Shown: positions 22,650 to 33,100 of the stretch, piece after piece
Layout of the letters: every line of letters starts with the position of its first letter
Position numbering within the stretch: the stretch's first letter is position 1
DNA from: Spinacia oleracea
Lineage: Eukaryota; Streptophyta; Magnoliopsida; Caryophyllales; Amaranthaceae
Direction: 5' to 3'
Assembly: GCF_020520425.1 (NCBI RefSeq)
Contig: NC_079492.1
Span: forward strand, 142,480,361-142,544,360
DNA: 64,000 nt
Made by a program: the position numbers and the translations under genes
The notes under the pieces: model-generated
Told to the model about the DNA's origin: nothing
What the model saw: only the letters and a program-made list of their open reading frames with translations
Databases searched by the model: none

Positions 22650-22902
22650 CTTCCTCCGTCTCGCAACGTTAATCACTTTCATGCATGCATGTGAATGCAT
22701 AATTTGATTGTCATTATCTTAAATTCTTTTCAAGCAAAAATTATAAAAGGTTGATATTTTGAAAATACACATTGAGACGAATCTAACAAGATCCCACATT
22801 ACTATGTTTCATTTAACATATAAATCACCAAAAATGGTCAAAGTAGAATATGTGAATAGTGTAAAAAGTCCAAACGTTGCAAGTATTTTCAAATGGAGAA
22901 AG
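22650..22902. mobile_element. Stowaway-like MITE (diverged right end)
   Basis: Starts CTTCCTCCGTCTCGCAACGTT after TA. The right end GTCCAAACGTTGCAAGTATTT...GGAGAAAG is a diverged inverse. Sequence AAAATTATAAA-AGGTTGATATTTTGA is shared with the fragment at 62329-62517. Confidence 0.6.
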
Positions 22903-23039
22903 TGCGTAATGCGATACAATAAGACCAATTTTTTACCAAACAGTTATACTTTTCAATCAAATAGTTACTCAATGTGATTAAATAGTTATATTTTATACTT
23001 TTTAATCAAATACGGAGTAGTTATAGTTTCTAGTTAAAT

Positions 23040-23560
23040 ATTGATATCAACGATCGTACGCAAGAGTAAAGAACAATATCTACATTATTGAAATTTAATA
23101 ACAGCTCAATTAAATTTGAACTTATAACCTCCAGCTCCAGACAATTAATTGCTGGCTCTTGAACATAATTAAACATTATGAAAGTGGAATTCACGTATCT
23201 TTTTTATTTATTTCTAAATTATTACACGTACGTACAATGGTATATACAAGCTAAAGATTTTTCAGATATTATTGTTGAGGCAACTTTAATTAACTTGGGG
23301 CTGCAAATCGTGCATCAAAATAATAACAAGAGAGTGACATCTCTTAGCAAATATTCCCTCCGATTTGAAAATAATAGTATATTTTTCGGTTTTGTTTGTT
23401 TAAATTAATTATAATACAAGTAATAACTTTTATATTTCGATCACGTATTATTATTTAACTAGAATTATTAAGAACAAATCAAAGTTCTATAAAAAAAAAA
23501 ATTACAATCAAAGTCGTTATCCATTCCAGAGGTACTTATAATTTATCTAACAACTTGAGC
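23040..23560. other. Upstream region of peptide gene 2, part of an old duplication
   Basis: GTGGAATTCACGTA (23185) matches AATGGAATTCACGTA (17403). AACAACTTGAGCACTACTAT (23548) resembles ACAACCTGAACACCACTCTC (17485). No other gene is visible. Confidence 0.5.
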
Positions 23561-23632
23561 ACTACTATCTCGATCAGATGTTAATTGATAATTCCAATAA
23601 ATCTTATAAAATATTTGCCTCCTTAACCTACA

Positions 23633-23642
23633 TATATAAATA
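23633..23642 (+). promoter_or_regulatory. TATA box of small secreted peptide gene 2
   Basis: TATATAAATA, 83-92 bp before the ATG at 23725. ATATTTGCC precedes it in both paralogues. Confidence 0.6.
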
Positions 23643-23724
23643 GTTGGGGTTTTGAGGGGTAAATATTTAAGAATTATATTGTATCAAAATAATTTATAAC
23701 AATATAGAATAACTGAAAACCAAA

Positions 23725-23973
23725 ATGGCAAATCACTTGAAAAAGTCTATGGTGTTGATGATAATGGCAATGTTGGTCATGGCCGTTGTTGTTTCGGCTG
23801 CTCGAAACCTCGATGAAATACTGCCGGTGAACGTCAATGGTGGTGTTGTTAGCATTAATGGCACCATCGGAAACCCGACTAGCGGTTGCCTGAATGTCAA
23901 AGTGATTGGTGTCAAACCCTGTGGCAGCGTTACTGCTCCCGGGTTAACCGTTCCTAAGGAGAATGGAAACTGA
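23725..23973 (+). CDS. Small secreted two-cysteine peptide, paralogue 2 (82 aa)
   Basis: Single exon. The N-terminus (MANHLKKSMVLMIMAMLVMA then VVVSAA) is a strong signal peptide, probably cut after SAA or nearby. The short mature part contains NVNGGV and a C-terminal block SGCLNVKVIGVKPCGSV with the only two cysteines, 11 residues apart. Compared with the gene at 17703, it lacks about 15 residues from the middle. The MA-HLKKSMV start, GC-NVKV block and NGN C-terminus are conserved. The family is not one I recognise. Conservation of only the signal peptide and the Cys block suggests the mature C-terminal peptide is the active part (inference). Confidence 0.75.
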   Translation: MANHLKKSMVLMIMAMLVMAVVVSAARNLDEILPVNVNGGVVSINGTIGNPTSGCLNVKVIGVKPCGSVTAPGLTVPKENGN

Positions 23974-24245
23974 TTTTAAGTCATTTTTTTCCCGCAATAT
24001 TTTCATCTTTTTGTTTTTGTTGTGTTCATTTATTTTTTCTTGAATTTTCTCTTCCTTTTTTTTAATGTATTTATCTAAATTCTAAGTGGGGGTTTCAAAA
24101 GAAAACTCTCTTCCACTTTCAAATTTTCATTTGGTTGAGTTATTTGTAAGTCTCTCAACTTACTTATTTGATGAGATTATTATTTCAATGGCACGGGTTA
24201 CAACATAAATTTTATCTTTTATATCGGCATTTATTAGTTTTTATA

Positions 24246-24767
24246 CTTCCTCCATATTTTTTGAAATGACACAATTATTTAGACCTATCAATGAACGATT
24301 TGAAACACTTATCTTCAATTATGGATAAGAAAAAATTATAAAAAGTTGACATTTAAAAAATATTTCACTACAAGAATTTGTATCTTTAATGACAACCTAA
24401 TAACGACGGGTCAAAAATCTCGTCACAAAAGCCTTTTGCAACGGGGCTAACAACCAAACAAAGACAGGAACAAGCATTGCAAATATCTTTTACGACAGTT
24501 AACGACGGGATTTTCCATTGATGACAACCCCTTTTATGACGGGTTCGCGACAGGAATTTCTGTAATTAATCAACGATTATTGGCCTTTAGCAACGGGATT
24601 TCCCGTCCTTAATGATACACTTTCTTGTAGTGTTTACTGAGACGGATCTAATAAAACCCCACACGACTATGTTTTTTCTTTATTATAAATCACAAAATAA
24701 AGTCAAATGGGCTTGTATGAATAGTGTCCATAACTCAAGTTTGTCATGTAAATAAGAACAGAGGAAA
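24246..24767. mobile_element. Stowaway-like MITE with a nested CACTA MITE
   Basis: Starts CTTCCTCCATATTTTTTGAA and ends TAAATAAGAACAGAGGAAA; TA at 24244-24245 and 24768-24769. The element at 43665-43930 is the same family without the insert. Confidence 0.8.
24366..24632. mobile_element. CACTA-type MITE, copy 2
   Basis: CACTACAAGAATTTG...CACTTTCTTGTAGTG with TTT on both sides. Close to copy 1 at 20986-21253 but with more changes in the GACGGG motifs. Nested in the Stowaway-like MITE 24246-24767. Confidence 0.9.
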
Positions 24768-24789
24768 TATTAAACATTTAACATATAAT

Positions 24790-24966
24790 ATTGAATAGCT
24801 TAGTGGTTAGATCTTTTGTATTTTTTTCATAATGTCTCAAGTTCAAGCCTTATGGAAAACACTTCTCAAATTTTTCAAATGAAAGTTGATGGAATGAAAT
24901 GATTGAGCGAGAGCATCACGTGACACATATGCATTTTAGAAATGTCTTTTAATATATTAGTATAGA
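24790..24966 (-). mobile_element. Helitron fragment (5' part only)
   Basis: On the minus strand it starts TCTATACTAATATATTAAAA and shares the CACGTGATGC and TAGCTTAGTGG segments with the full copies. The hairpin/CTAG 3' end is missing. Confidence 0.55.
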
Positions 24967-24969
24967 TTC

Positions 24970-25322
24970 ATCATCCTTTCTTTTTTTTATAGTTCATTTC
25001 GCTTAGTCTTTTAATTATGTTACTTTCTCCGTTTCACAAAGTTCCTCAATTTTACTATTCATATGAATAAAACTATTTAAACTTTGAGCGCAATTTACAC
25101 TTAAAAATATTAGAAAAAACATTGTCATATTGGATATTAATGGATTCTTTCATTGTTAAGTTTCCAAATAAATAAAATTTACTAACAAACAATTAAAGAT
25201 ATTAATGTTTAAAATGTCGATACTTTTTTATAACATTACATCTTTTCAAACAAGTTAAAAGGTGGCTTGCAAAACCATTCAGTACAAAATGGAAAAATGC
25301 TCATCAGTTAAAATTCAACGTG
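24970..25322. other. AT-rich intergenic stretch
   Basis: TACTTTCTCCGTTTCACAAAG at 25021 is a left-end-like Stowaway fragment without a clear right end. Nothing else recognised. Confidence 0.35.
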
Positions 25323-25330
25323 CGTGCTAA

Positions 25331-25629
25331 CAGTGGCGGAGCCAGGAATTGTACATTGAGGGGGAGAGGAAGAAAAATGAAGCTAAAATAGGTGGGGGGC
25401 GGGCGAGGAAAAAAATGAAGCCAAAAAGTAGATATATAGTAGTGGGTAGGATTTGAACCCTTGACCTAAGGATTCACACTTACTAAAACAACAATAACCA
25501 CTAAGCAAAGGAACATTTTAGTGATATATTTTTGTATTAATTACTCCTACTTATCTCTCTATTAATTTTATTTTATTTTAAATGTTAGGGGGGCGACCGC
25601 CCCTGCTTGCCCCCCTACCTTCGCCACTG
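25331..25629. mobile_element. hAT-type MITE (299 bp)
   Basis: Perfect 8-bp target duplication CGTGCTAA (25323-25330, 25630-25637). Ends CAGTGGCGGAGCC and CTTCGCCACTG. Runs of G near the left and C near the right end (GGGGGGCGACCGCCCC) can pair. Non-coding. Confidence 0.9.
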
Positions 25630-25637
25630 CGTGCTAA

Positions 25638-26547
25638 AAGTATATGGCTATAGTGGATTATTGGGCGGGTTCGGTCATAGAGCAGATTATTGAACGGGTT
25701 GGGTCAAGGTCGGGTAATGAAAGAGTCATTTTAAGCGGGTCACGGGTTAATAATGGCCGACAGGTCAATAAACGAGCAAGAAAGAATAAGCCGTACGCGA
25801 ATACAAGTGAATACGAAGGTATATTCGTAATTTTTTACTATATCATGATTATTTTATTTTTTAAAATATAGTGTTATAAGTTAATTTGATCTTATATTAA
25901 CTTTGTCCAATTAATAAGAGCTATGCCCAATAAAAACTATATTAACTTAAACTTAACCTTATGTCTATTGGGGTACCATGTCCATGACCAGCTCTATATA
26001 TGCTAAAGATTGTTTGAACTTTAAACAAATTATTGTACTTTCTCCGTCATTTTCTCTGTATACTCCGTATTTATTACTTTTGGTAGAGTTGAAGGGGACA
26101 GATCACACCTTGTGACTTTTAGATCATATGGTCGAGCCTATCAGCTGTGAAATACTTGAAAGTGGCTCAAGCTTAGATGGGTTAATAGGATTCATTCTTC
26201 TTACTTAATTAATTGAAAAAATTGGAAAAGATAATGATTTGGTTCAACTGAAACTAAGAAGTACACTTTGGTTTAGGCAGGGCTCACCCAGGCCACATAC
26301 TGTCATACTCCACTACAACTTTACAGGCAACAACTACATCTATTCAAACAAGTAAACATTACAAATTAAGTACTAGTTGTTTTTTTTAGCTTGCACACAT
26401 GTTAGATGTTTACTACTATTACTAGTCAAAATTTGGCTCATTGAGGATTATGTGAATGATGATGATGAAAGTATGAAACCACACAATAAATTGGTCAGCA
26501 GTTCAAGTTTCTCATTAACTATGTGTGAAATATATACGAAGCGAAAA
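25638..26547. other. Intergenic, no gene seen
   Basis: Short frames only, without family resemblance. No repeat ends recognised. Confidence 0.4.
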
Positions 26548-26877
26548 TGATAAAGGTCGCAACATGCGACCTTTAAGCCGTGTCACAATGATGACATGGC
26601 ATGCTTATGTGTCATGATTTAAATTAGAAACTAAAATATTTAACTTATATAACCTATTATACATGTTTCAAAAAAAAGTAGAAAATTCATAATATTCTAA
26701 TTTATTTGCTTGTTTATATCGACTACCTTATTTACATATTTTTATAGTAAAAATATTACATTGATAGTAAAAATATCTTGATGACGCACAACCTACGTGG
26801 CGCCTATATGTACCAATTAAACTCCGACACGTAAGATTGTGACAATTAAATGTTGTCACAACTTGCGACCTTTATCA
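26548..26877. mobile_element. 330-bp TIR element, copy 2 (inverted relative to copy 1)
   Basis: Starts TGATAAAGGTCGCAACATGCG, ends ACTTGCGACCTTTATCA. Its plus strand matches the minus strand of 20113-20445 along nearly its whole length, with scattered differences. Confidence 0.75.
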
Positions 26878-27500
26878 ACTTACGACCTATACAAAGTATA
26901 TGGGAAAGATTGGTTGAACTTTGATAACTTGGAAAAGCCTTCATTCCAACCATGGATTTCATTCCAAGCATCTATCATACTTCTCCTGTTTTTTAAGATG
27001 CAACACTATTAGTTGATGATATTGAGGTCAATCTTTCGGAAACACTAGTCTTCTTTGGAAGAATTGTTTGCATTTAACCAAGATCAAGGAAAGGCAGTCT
27101 AAAATTAGATTACTCCTATTAGGAATTTAGGATTGATTGTGGAATGAGTTGTGGGCCTTGTGTCCAAAGGGCGGCCCGCTTGTTAATTTTCGAGCCCAAA
27201 TACTCAGCTCACGCCCTGAAAAAGTTTATGGGCTTTTGGACCTAAACTAGAAGCTCAATATATTTTGTAAGAACAAACCCGACCAATACCATTGTGTCAT
27301 TTTACTATGACAAAAAGACAAGGGCCCAATTGTCCAAACCCTTTGTATAAGTACATAGAGTTACTAAAGGCCATAAATTGCTTCTTTTATTTTTTTGTTG
27401 TTGTTGTAGTAGTAGAGTGGGATCCTTAATCATGGTTAACGGCCCGTTTATTAAGTGGTTATAAATTGCAGGATTGGTAATACCATATTTAAAGTAATAA

Positions 27501-27670
27501 CTAGATTTTAGATTCGAGCGATGTCCCGGGTTACTGCATTAGTAACATTTATATTATTATTATTTCGTATTTGGAAAATATTAGTAATCAATTTCTTTTT
27601 ATTACATTTATTAGTATATTTTTTACAATGGTAACAATGTGTTATAAATCAATGGTAAACACTTTATTGT
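27501..27670 (-). mobile_element. Helitron fragment (3' part only)
   Basis: The minus-strand 3' end carries the hairpin CCCGGGACATCGCTCGAA and ends ATCTAG before T. The TAAACAATAAAG segment is shared with full copies. The 5' TC end was not found. Confidence 0.55.
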
Positions 27671-30088
27671 TTAAACGTATAGATGAATGATAATGAAAAT
27701 TTATGAAGAATAGATAATTATTTGGGAATGGAAAACTACCATATTGGTATTGTATTTCTTTTGCAAAGTTACATATAAAATTATTTCCATAATATACTAT
27801 TGTTATCGAGTAAGCTATTTTATATCTCTGGTTTCTAAACCACCATATAATTATGGTTCTTATTATCGTCAAAAGTCCACATAAAGAACTCAAGTATATA
27901 TATTTTTTTCCAAAATTTAGAAATGGAAATTTGATTAATAGAGCAAAAGGTACCCTTGAGTACACATAGTGACATAGCTCTAGATGTACTACCCGGGTAT
28001 AAAATGGACGTGCTCCTCCTTTAGGCTGTGGACATTTATTAGACCTGCAATCCTGGACATTAATGTTTTAACTAACTGAAATAATACCAGGTATCTTTAA
28101 AAGTTACGCATAACTTTATGTCAATGACTTTTTTCAAAGGAACATTAACAAACTCCGTGTTACAAGATTGTTATACTCAACACCCTTAATAAAATAATCT
28201 TGGTTCCGCCACCGTTAATATACAATAATCAGTATTCACTGAACATGGGTTTGATGAAATGATGGTCACAAAATGCAGCAAAGAAAATGCTGGATTAGAT
28301 GAGTTTTAGGGTGAAACATCTATATTTATAAAAAGAGATGATTCTCCACGTAAGCTTATCTTGTTTGTTTCATGTGTTATTCATATCATGTGAGTGAACC
28401 ACCTAATTTCATTTCTCTCATCAAACAATTTTTGGAATGCCAATTGCCAGCTGCGTTGACACTAATTGTTTCCCAATTTTAACACCCAATTGCAAACAGC
28501 AAAGCATCATGCGTTTTACTTATTTACTACTTTTACTTTTTATTTAAAATAATAATAAAATAAAAAAAAGTTAATTATTTATAACTATTTGTATGGCTTG
28601 AGATTTACAACCCTCAAAATAATGCCTACATGCTCCGTATTCCATGCCCATTGCATATAATATATTACTGTACTACCTTCTGTAACTAGAAAGGAATATA
28701 AGTATATATTCACCTTGTTTGTTGTTCCTTAATTCCTTTTAACTGTTATTGGTTGGTAATTTTATATACTCCCATCTTCTCTGACCGTAAAATCGTAAAA
28801 ACTAAGTAGTAAATAGGAGTAGTGACGTAAATTTATCATCGGATCCTTAAAATAGAGATTGATGCATTTTTTTTTAACTACCTTTTGTCAACATTCTAAA
28901 AAACTAACTTAGGGGATTTTAAAACTAGTAATTTTTTTGTGGGCTCTATGGGCTCTTAGGAAATTAAGGGACACGTCTCTTTAATGACGAGATTTTTGTT
29001 GATTTCATGTCTTGCTAGATGATATTGTTTTACTTCAAAATAAAAATAAAAATAAAAAGCTCTTTTCGTCTCAAATAGGGTGCGAAGTTGAAATGAACTT
29101 TAGCTTCATTAAAAATACAACCTACGGTAAAACAATTTTAATCAAAATGTAGAATTACACTCTAGCCTTTTTTAAATAAAATAAACCGATTTCGACTTCA
29201 ACCAAAATCAACATTCAAAATGACTGAAAAATTTTCACCAAAAAGTGACTGGAAAATAAACATTGGCATTCAAAATTGATCAATTCTATATAATCAAATA
29301 ATTAAATTATGAAATACATAGATACAACTCGAATAAAAAGACAAAACATCTTTTAACCATCACACACATAATAAGTGCATAACCCAACTCGAATCACCTG
29401 CATAGTATGAAATCAAGAAAGCCACCATTTTTTATATAGAAAAAGTGAACAAAACTAAAGTAAAATTACAAGAAAATAAAATAGGTCTAGCTTCCCAAAG
29501 AAGCAATCTAAGCTTCTCAAAGAAGCTTACACAAAAGACGGACAACCGGCGAACGGAGTCGGCCGAGGACGGCAACCGACAACGACTTGGGCCGAAACTC
29601 TTTTCTTTGCGGCATCAATGAAGGATACGGCAACACCAATGACGAGATAAAAAGGTAAAAAAGGTGACGAAAAAAACAAAATAACTACAGACATCTAATA
29701 AAATCGGAACGATAAAAGCTACCGTGTAAAGGCCAGATTTTGCAAATAAAACAAACCCAAGACGATGATCACTCAAGTGATCACCGAGATAGGTGTTTCT
29801 GAAAAAGGGCCCATTTTTAAAACCCAGAAAACAATTAAAACAACCTTTATGAGTTTCCTTTTTACAAATTTGAGTATTTTGATATTGGTTTTCCTGTAAA
29901 TAAATTTCCCGCAAAGCTTACCCTTTGCCCTAATTTTCCCGGGAAAAATTAACAGCCACTCGACAAACTGCCCAGGTGAAATCAATCTCTCACTTTCTCT
30001 CTCCTCTTCACCAACTCTCTCTCTTCCCTCACATGGTGTAGATCTTCTGCCTCTCTCCCATTATCGTCTTCATCTGCCTCTCTTTTTT
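27671..30088. other. Intergenic region upstream of the CCS52A gene
   Basis: No gene recognised. Mostly AT-rich sequence. 29470-29640 is locally GC-richer with an AAGCTTCTCAAAGAAGCTT inverted motif near 29512, but no frame resembles a known family. The final ~100 bp are CT-rich (CTCTCTCTC), as in many plant 5' leaders. Confidence 0.4.
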
Positions 30089-30099
30089 CTATATATATC
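30089..30099 (+). promoter_or_regulatory. Candidate TATA box of the CCS52A gene
   Basis: CTATATATATC about 85 bp before the ATG at 30181, just after a CT-rich tract. Not tested by transcript data. Confidence 0.4.
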
Positions 30100-30180
30100 T
30101 TTAATCCTCTTTCTTCTGCACAAAAAAGAGAGAAAACCCCAGAAAAATCTGAATCTGCATCTTCAAAAAAGGCATCAACA

Positions 30181-33100
30181 ATGGCGGATGAAGAAGATCT
30201 CGCTAACCCCACCTCGTATCTGATCAACCATCCATCAAAGATTGCTCGCCCTACTCTCTCATTGGACAAGAAGGTGGAAGAGGGCCCCACAACCCCATCT
30301 AGAATCATCGACCGTATGATCAATTCCAATCACTACCCTTCTCCTTCTAGAACGATTTTGAGTGATCGGTTTATTCCGTCTAGAACTTCTTCCAATTTCT
30401 CGCTTTTCAATCTTACGCCGTCGCCTTCTTCGAGTTCGCCGCAGAGTGGTAAGCAACAGCCGCAGCCCGATGGGGCCCGAGGGGAGGAATCTCCTAGTGC
30501 AAGTGCGTATACTTCGCTTCTTCGGGCTGCGCTTTTCGGGCCTGATTCTGGGTCTTTCTTCCCTGGTACGCCGGATAAGGGGTGCGCCGGGAATCGGAAT
30601 ATATTCCGGTTCAAGACCGAGACGAAGCGGCCGTTGCCATCGTTGATGCCGTTCGGGCCCGATGATTCGATCCCCGGGGTTAGTTATAGCCCCGTTAAGA
30701 CTCCCCGGAAGGTTCCTAGGTCTCCATTTAAGGTATAATTTTAACGTTATTGGTATAATTTTAACTGCATTGACTTAAATTTTGGTTCTTGATTGTGGGG
30801 GTTTTGTGGGTATGGGCTTTTTGTCAAATTGTAAGGGATTTGCATGTTTTAATTAATGGCATTTTCTGGGGATGAGATTTTCTTGAATAGTTGACTCTGA
30901 TGGATTTTGATTAAAGTTGACCTTTTGTCCAATTGGATAACATAGCGATGATTTAGGGTTTGAGATAATTGATGATCAATAATTTGTGTCTTTGATTGTT
31001 GTTTAAAACTCTTTTCGGTGGTGGGTTTTGAGTGGAATCCGATTCTCTGGACTGGCATTTTTGTAGGGTTTAATGTTGGATCTTGTTGATGGTTTTTGTA
31101 TTAGGTACTGGATGCACCGGCATTGCAGGATGATTTTTATTTGAATTTGGTAGATTGGTCTTCACACAATGTACTTGCTGTGGGATTAGGCAATTGTGTT
31201 TACTTGTGGAATGCTTGCAGTAGCAAGGTAAGCTCTTTAATCTTTCATCTTTCTGTATGCTATTCTTTGTGTGTGTGTGGACAATGTAGGATGATCTTCA
31301 TATGGTTATATATCAGGGTGGTTATATAATCCTGAAATTTGACATGATTCCACTGCTTAGGGTTCTTGGTGGATGTTCGCTTATGTCTGAATATAATCAG
31401 TTTTTCAGCGCTTTTCTTGTATGGAGTCTTCTGATGATATTTGTTGCTTTAATTGGAACAATGTTGTTAGAATATGTATATTTACGTACACAATCATGTA
31501 AAAGAATTGTAATCCTTATACATGTTCTAACAAATGTGTATCTGCAGGTGACTAAATTATGTGACTTGGGGACAGATGATAGTGTTTGTTCAGTTGGATG
31601 GGCTCAACGGGGGACACATCTAGCTGTTGGTACAAACAATGGCAAAGTCCAAGTAATTAACGCTTGTTTTTTACTGAAAATTGTTTCCTTTGAAGTTTGA
31701 AGATATTTAGGTCAGATATTGAGATTTATAAATTGTTGTATACAACTCCTCAGCAGCATTAACATGTGGAGCATTGCTCTTAACAGATTTGGGATGCTTC
31801 TCGGTGCAAAAGGATTAGAACTATGGAAGGTCATCGGTTCCGTGTGGGCGCGCTAGCGTGGAGTTCTTCTGTGTTGTCTTCTGGTAGCCGAGATAAAAAT
31901 ATATTCCAAAGAGATATACGTGCTCAGGATGATTATGTCAGTAAACTAACTGGACACAAGTCAGAGGTTTGTATTAACTGCTTCTCAGCCAAGACATTCT
32001 AGTTTTGCTGTTTTTTTTTCTCAAAATGTCATTCTTTATGATCTGACTTGTAGTGGTGTGACTCTCTTATCATTCAATGTTGTGCTGCTTATCTTTCTTT
32101 TTGTTCCTATGATCAAAGTTATAATAGTTATTTATTTATTTAGGTTTGTGGGCTTAAGTGGTCGTATGATAATCGCGAGCTAGCATCAGGCGGGAATGAC
32201 AATAGAGTAAGTTTCTCAAGTTCATGTTGGTTGGAATTAATGCTGGCAGCTCTAAGGCCGAATTGCTTATATAATGCTTTCTTTTCCTCAGCTTTTTGTG
32301 TGGAACCAACATTCAACTCAACCTGTATTAAAGTATGCTGAGCATACAGCAGCAGTGAAAGCAATTTCCTGGTCTCCCCATCTTCATGGGCTTCTTGCAT
32401 CTGGTGGTGGTACTGCTGACCGATGCATACGTTTTTGGAATACAACCACTAATTCACAGTTGGGATGCATGGACACTGGTAGTCAGGTTAGCTTTTCACG
32501 ACCGCCTAGTTTTACATTAGCTTTGTGCCTTTCTACCTCTTTATTAAAATATGAATGAATGGATATTTGCTACTTTCACTTCTTAAGATTACTGTGAAGG
32601 GTTTTGAGTGGTTGCCATTTTCCAAAAGGCCAATGTTCTAAAAGTAATAAGCACACTTTATTCCAAATCTTTGCAAGGAATATGTTATAGTAGAAAGAGC
32701 TAAAACTATACGTACATGTGGAAAGGGGGATATATATAGCAATGATCAGTTTCTTTTGCAACACCTTAAAACTAGTTGGTCAAACATATTTTACTCTAAT
32801 TTACTTTTTCAGTTGTCATTAATGACTTAGGTCAGTTCTCATTAATAGAATTAGGTTTGGAGCTTTATTTTGAATAGCCTTGTTAGGTTCTTCCAGGAAC
32901 CACAAGTGTAGGTTATTATAGGAGTGTCAAAGCCCCCTTGCAATATGGAGCACTTAGGATGTAAAATTCACTCCAATTTCCCTGAAAACTATTGTGGTGT
33001 AAATCGGGATGAAATGTAATAATGTAGGTGTATTTGGTGTGAAGTTTAGTCACGGGGTTCTAATGACTTGACTTGAGAACATTGTGGACATACTACAGGT

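Noticed and set aside
29615-29985. Two minus-strand frames of 70-99 residues upstream of CCS52A
   Set aside because: No domain resemblance, overlapping frames, and no plausible splice context.
31302-31700. 132-residue plus-strand frame in CCS52A
   Set aside because: Only its last third is coding (exon 3, 31548-31652); the rest is intron 2 read-through and the end is intron 3.
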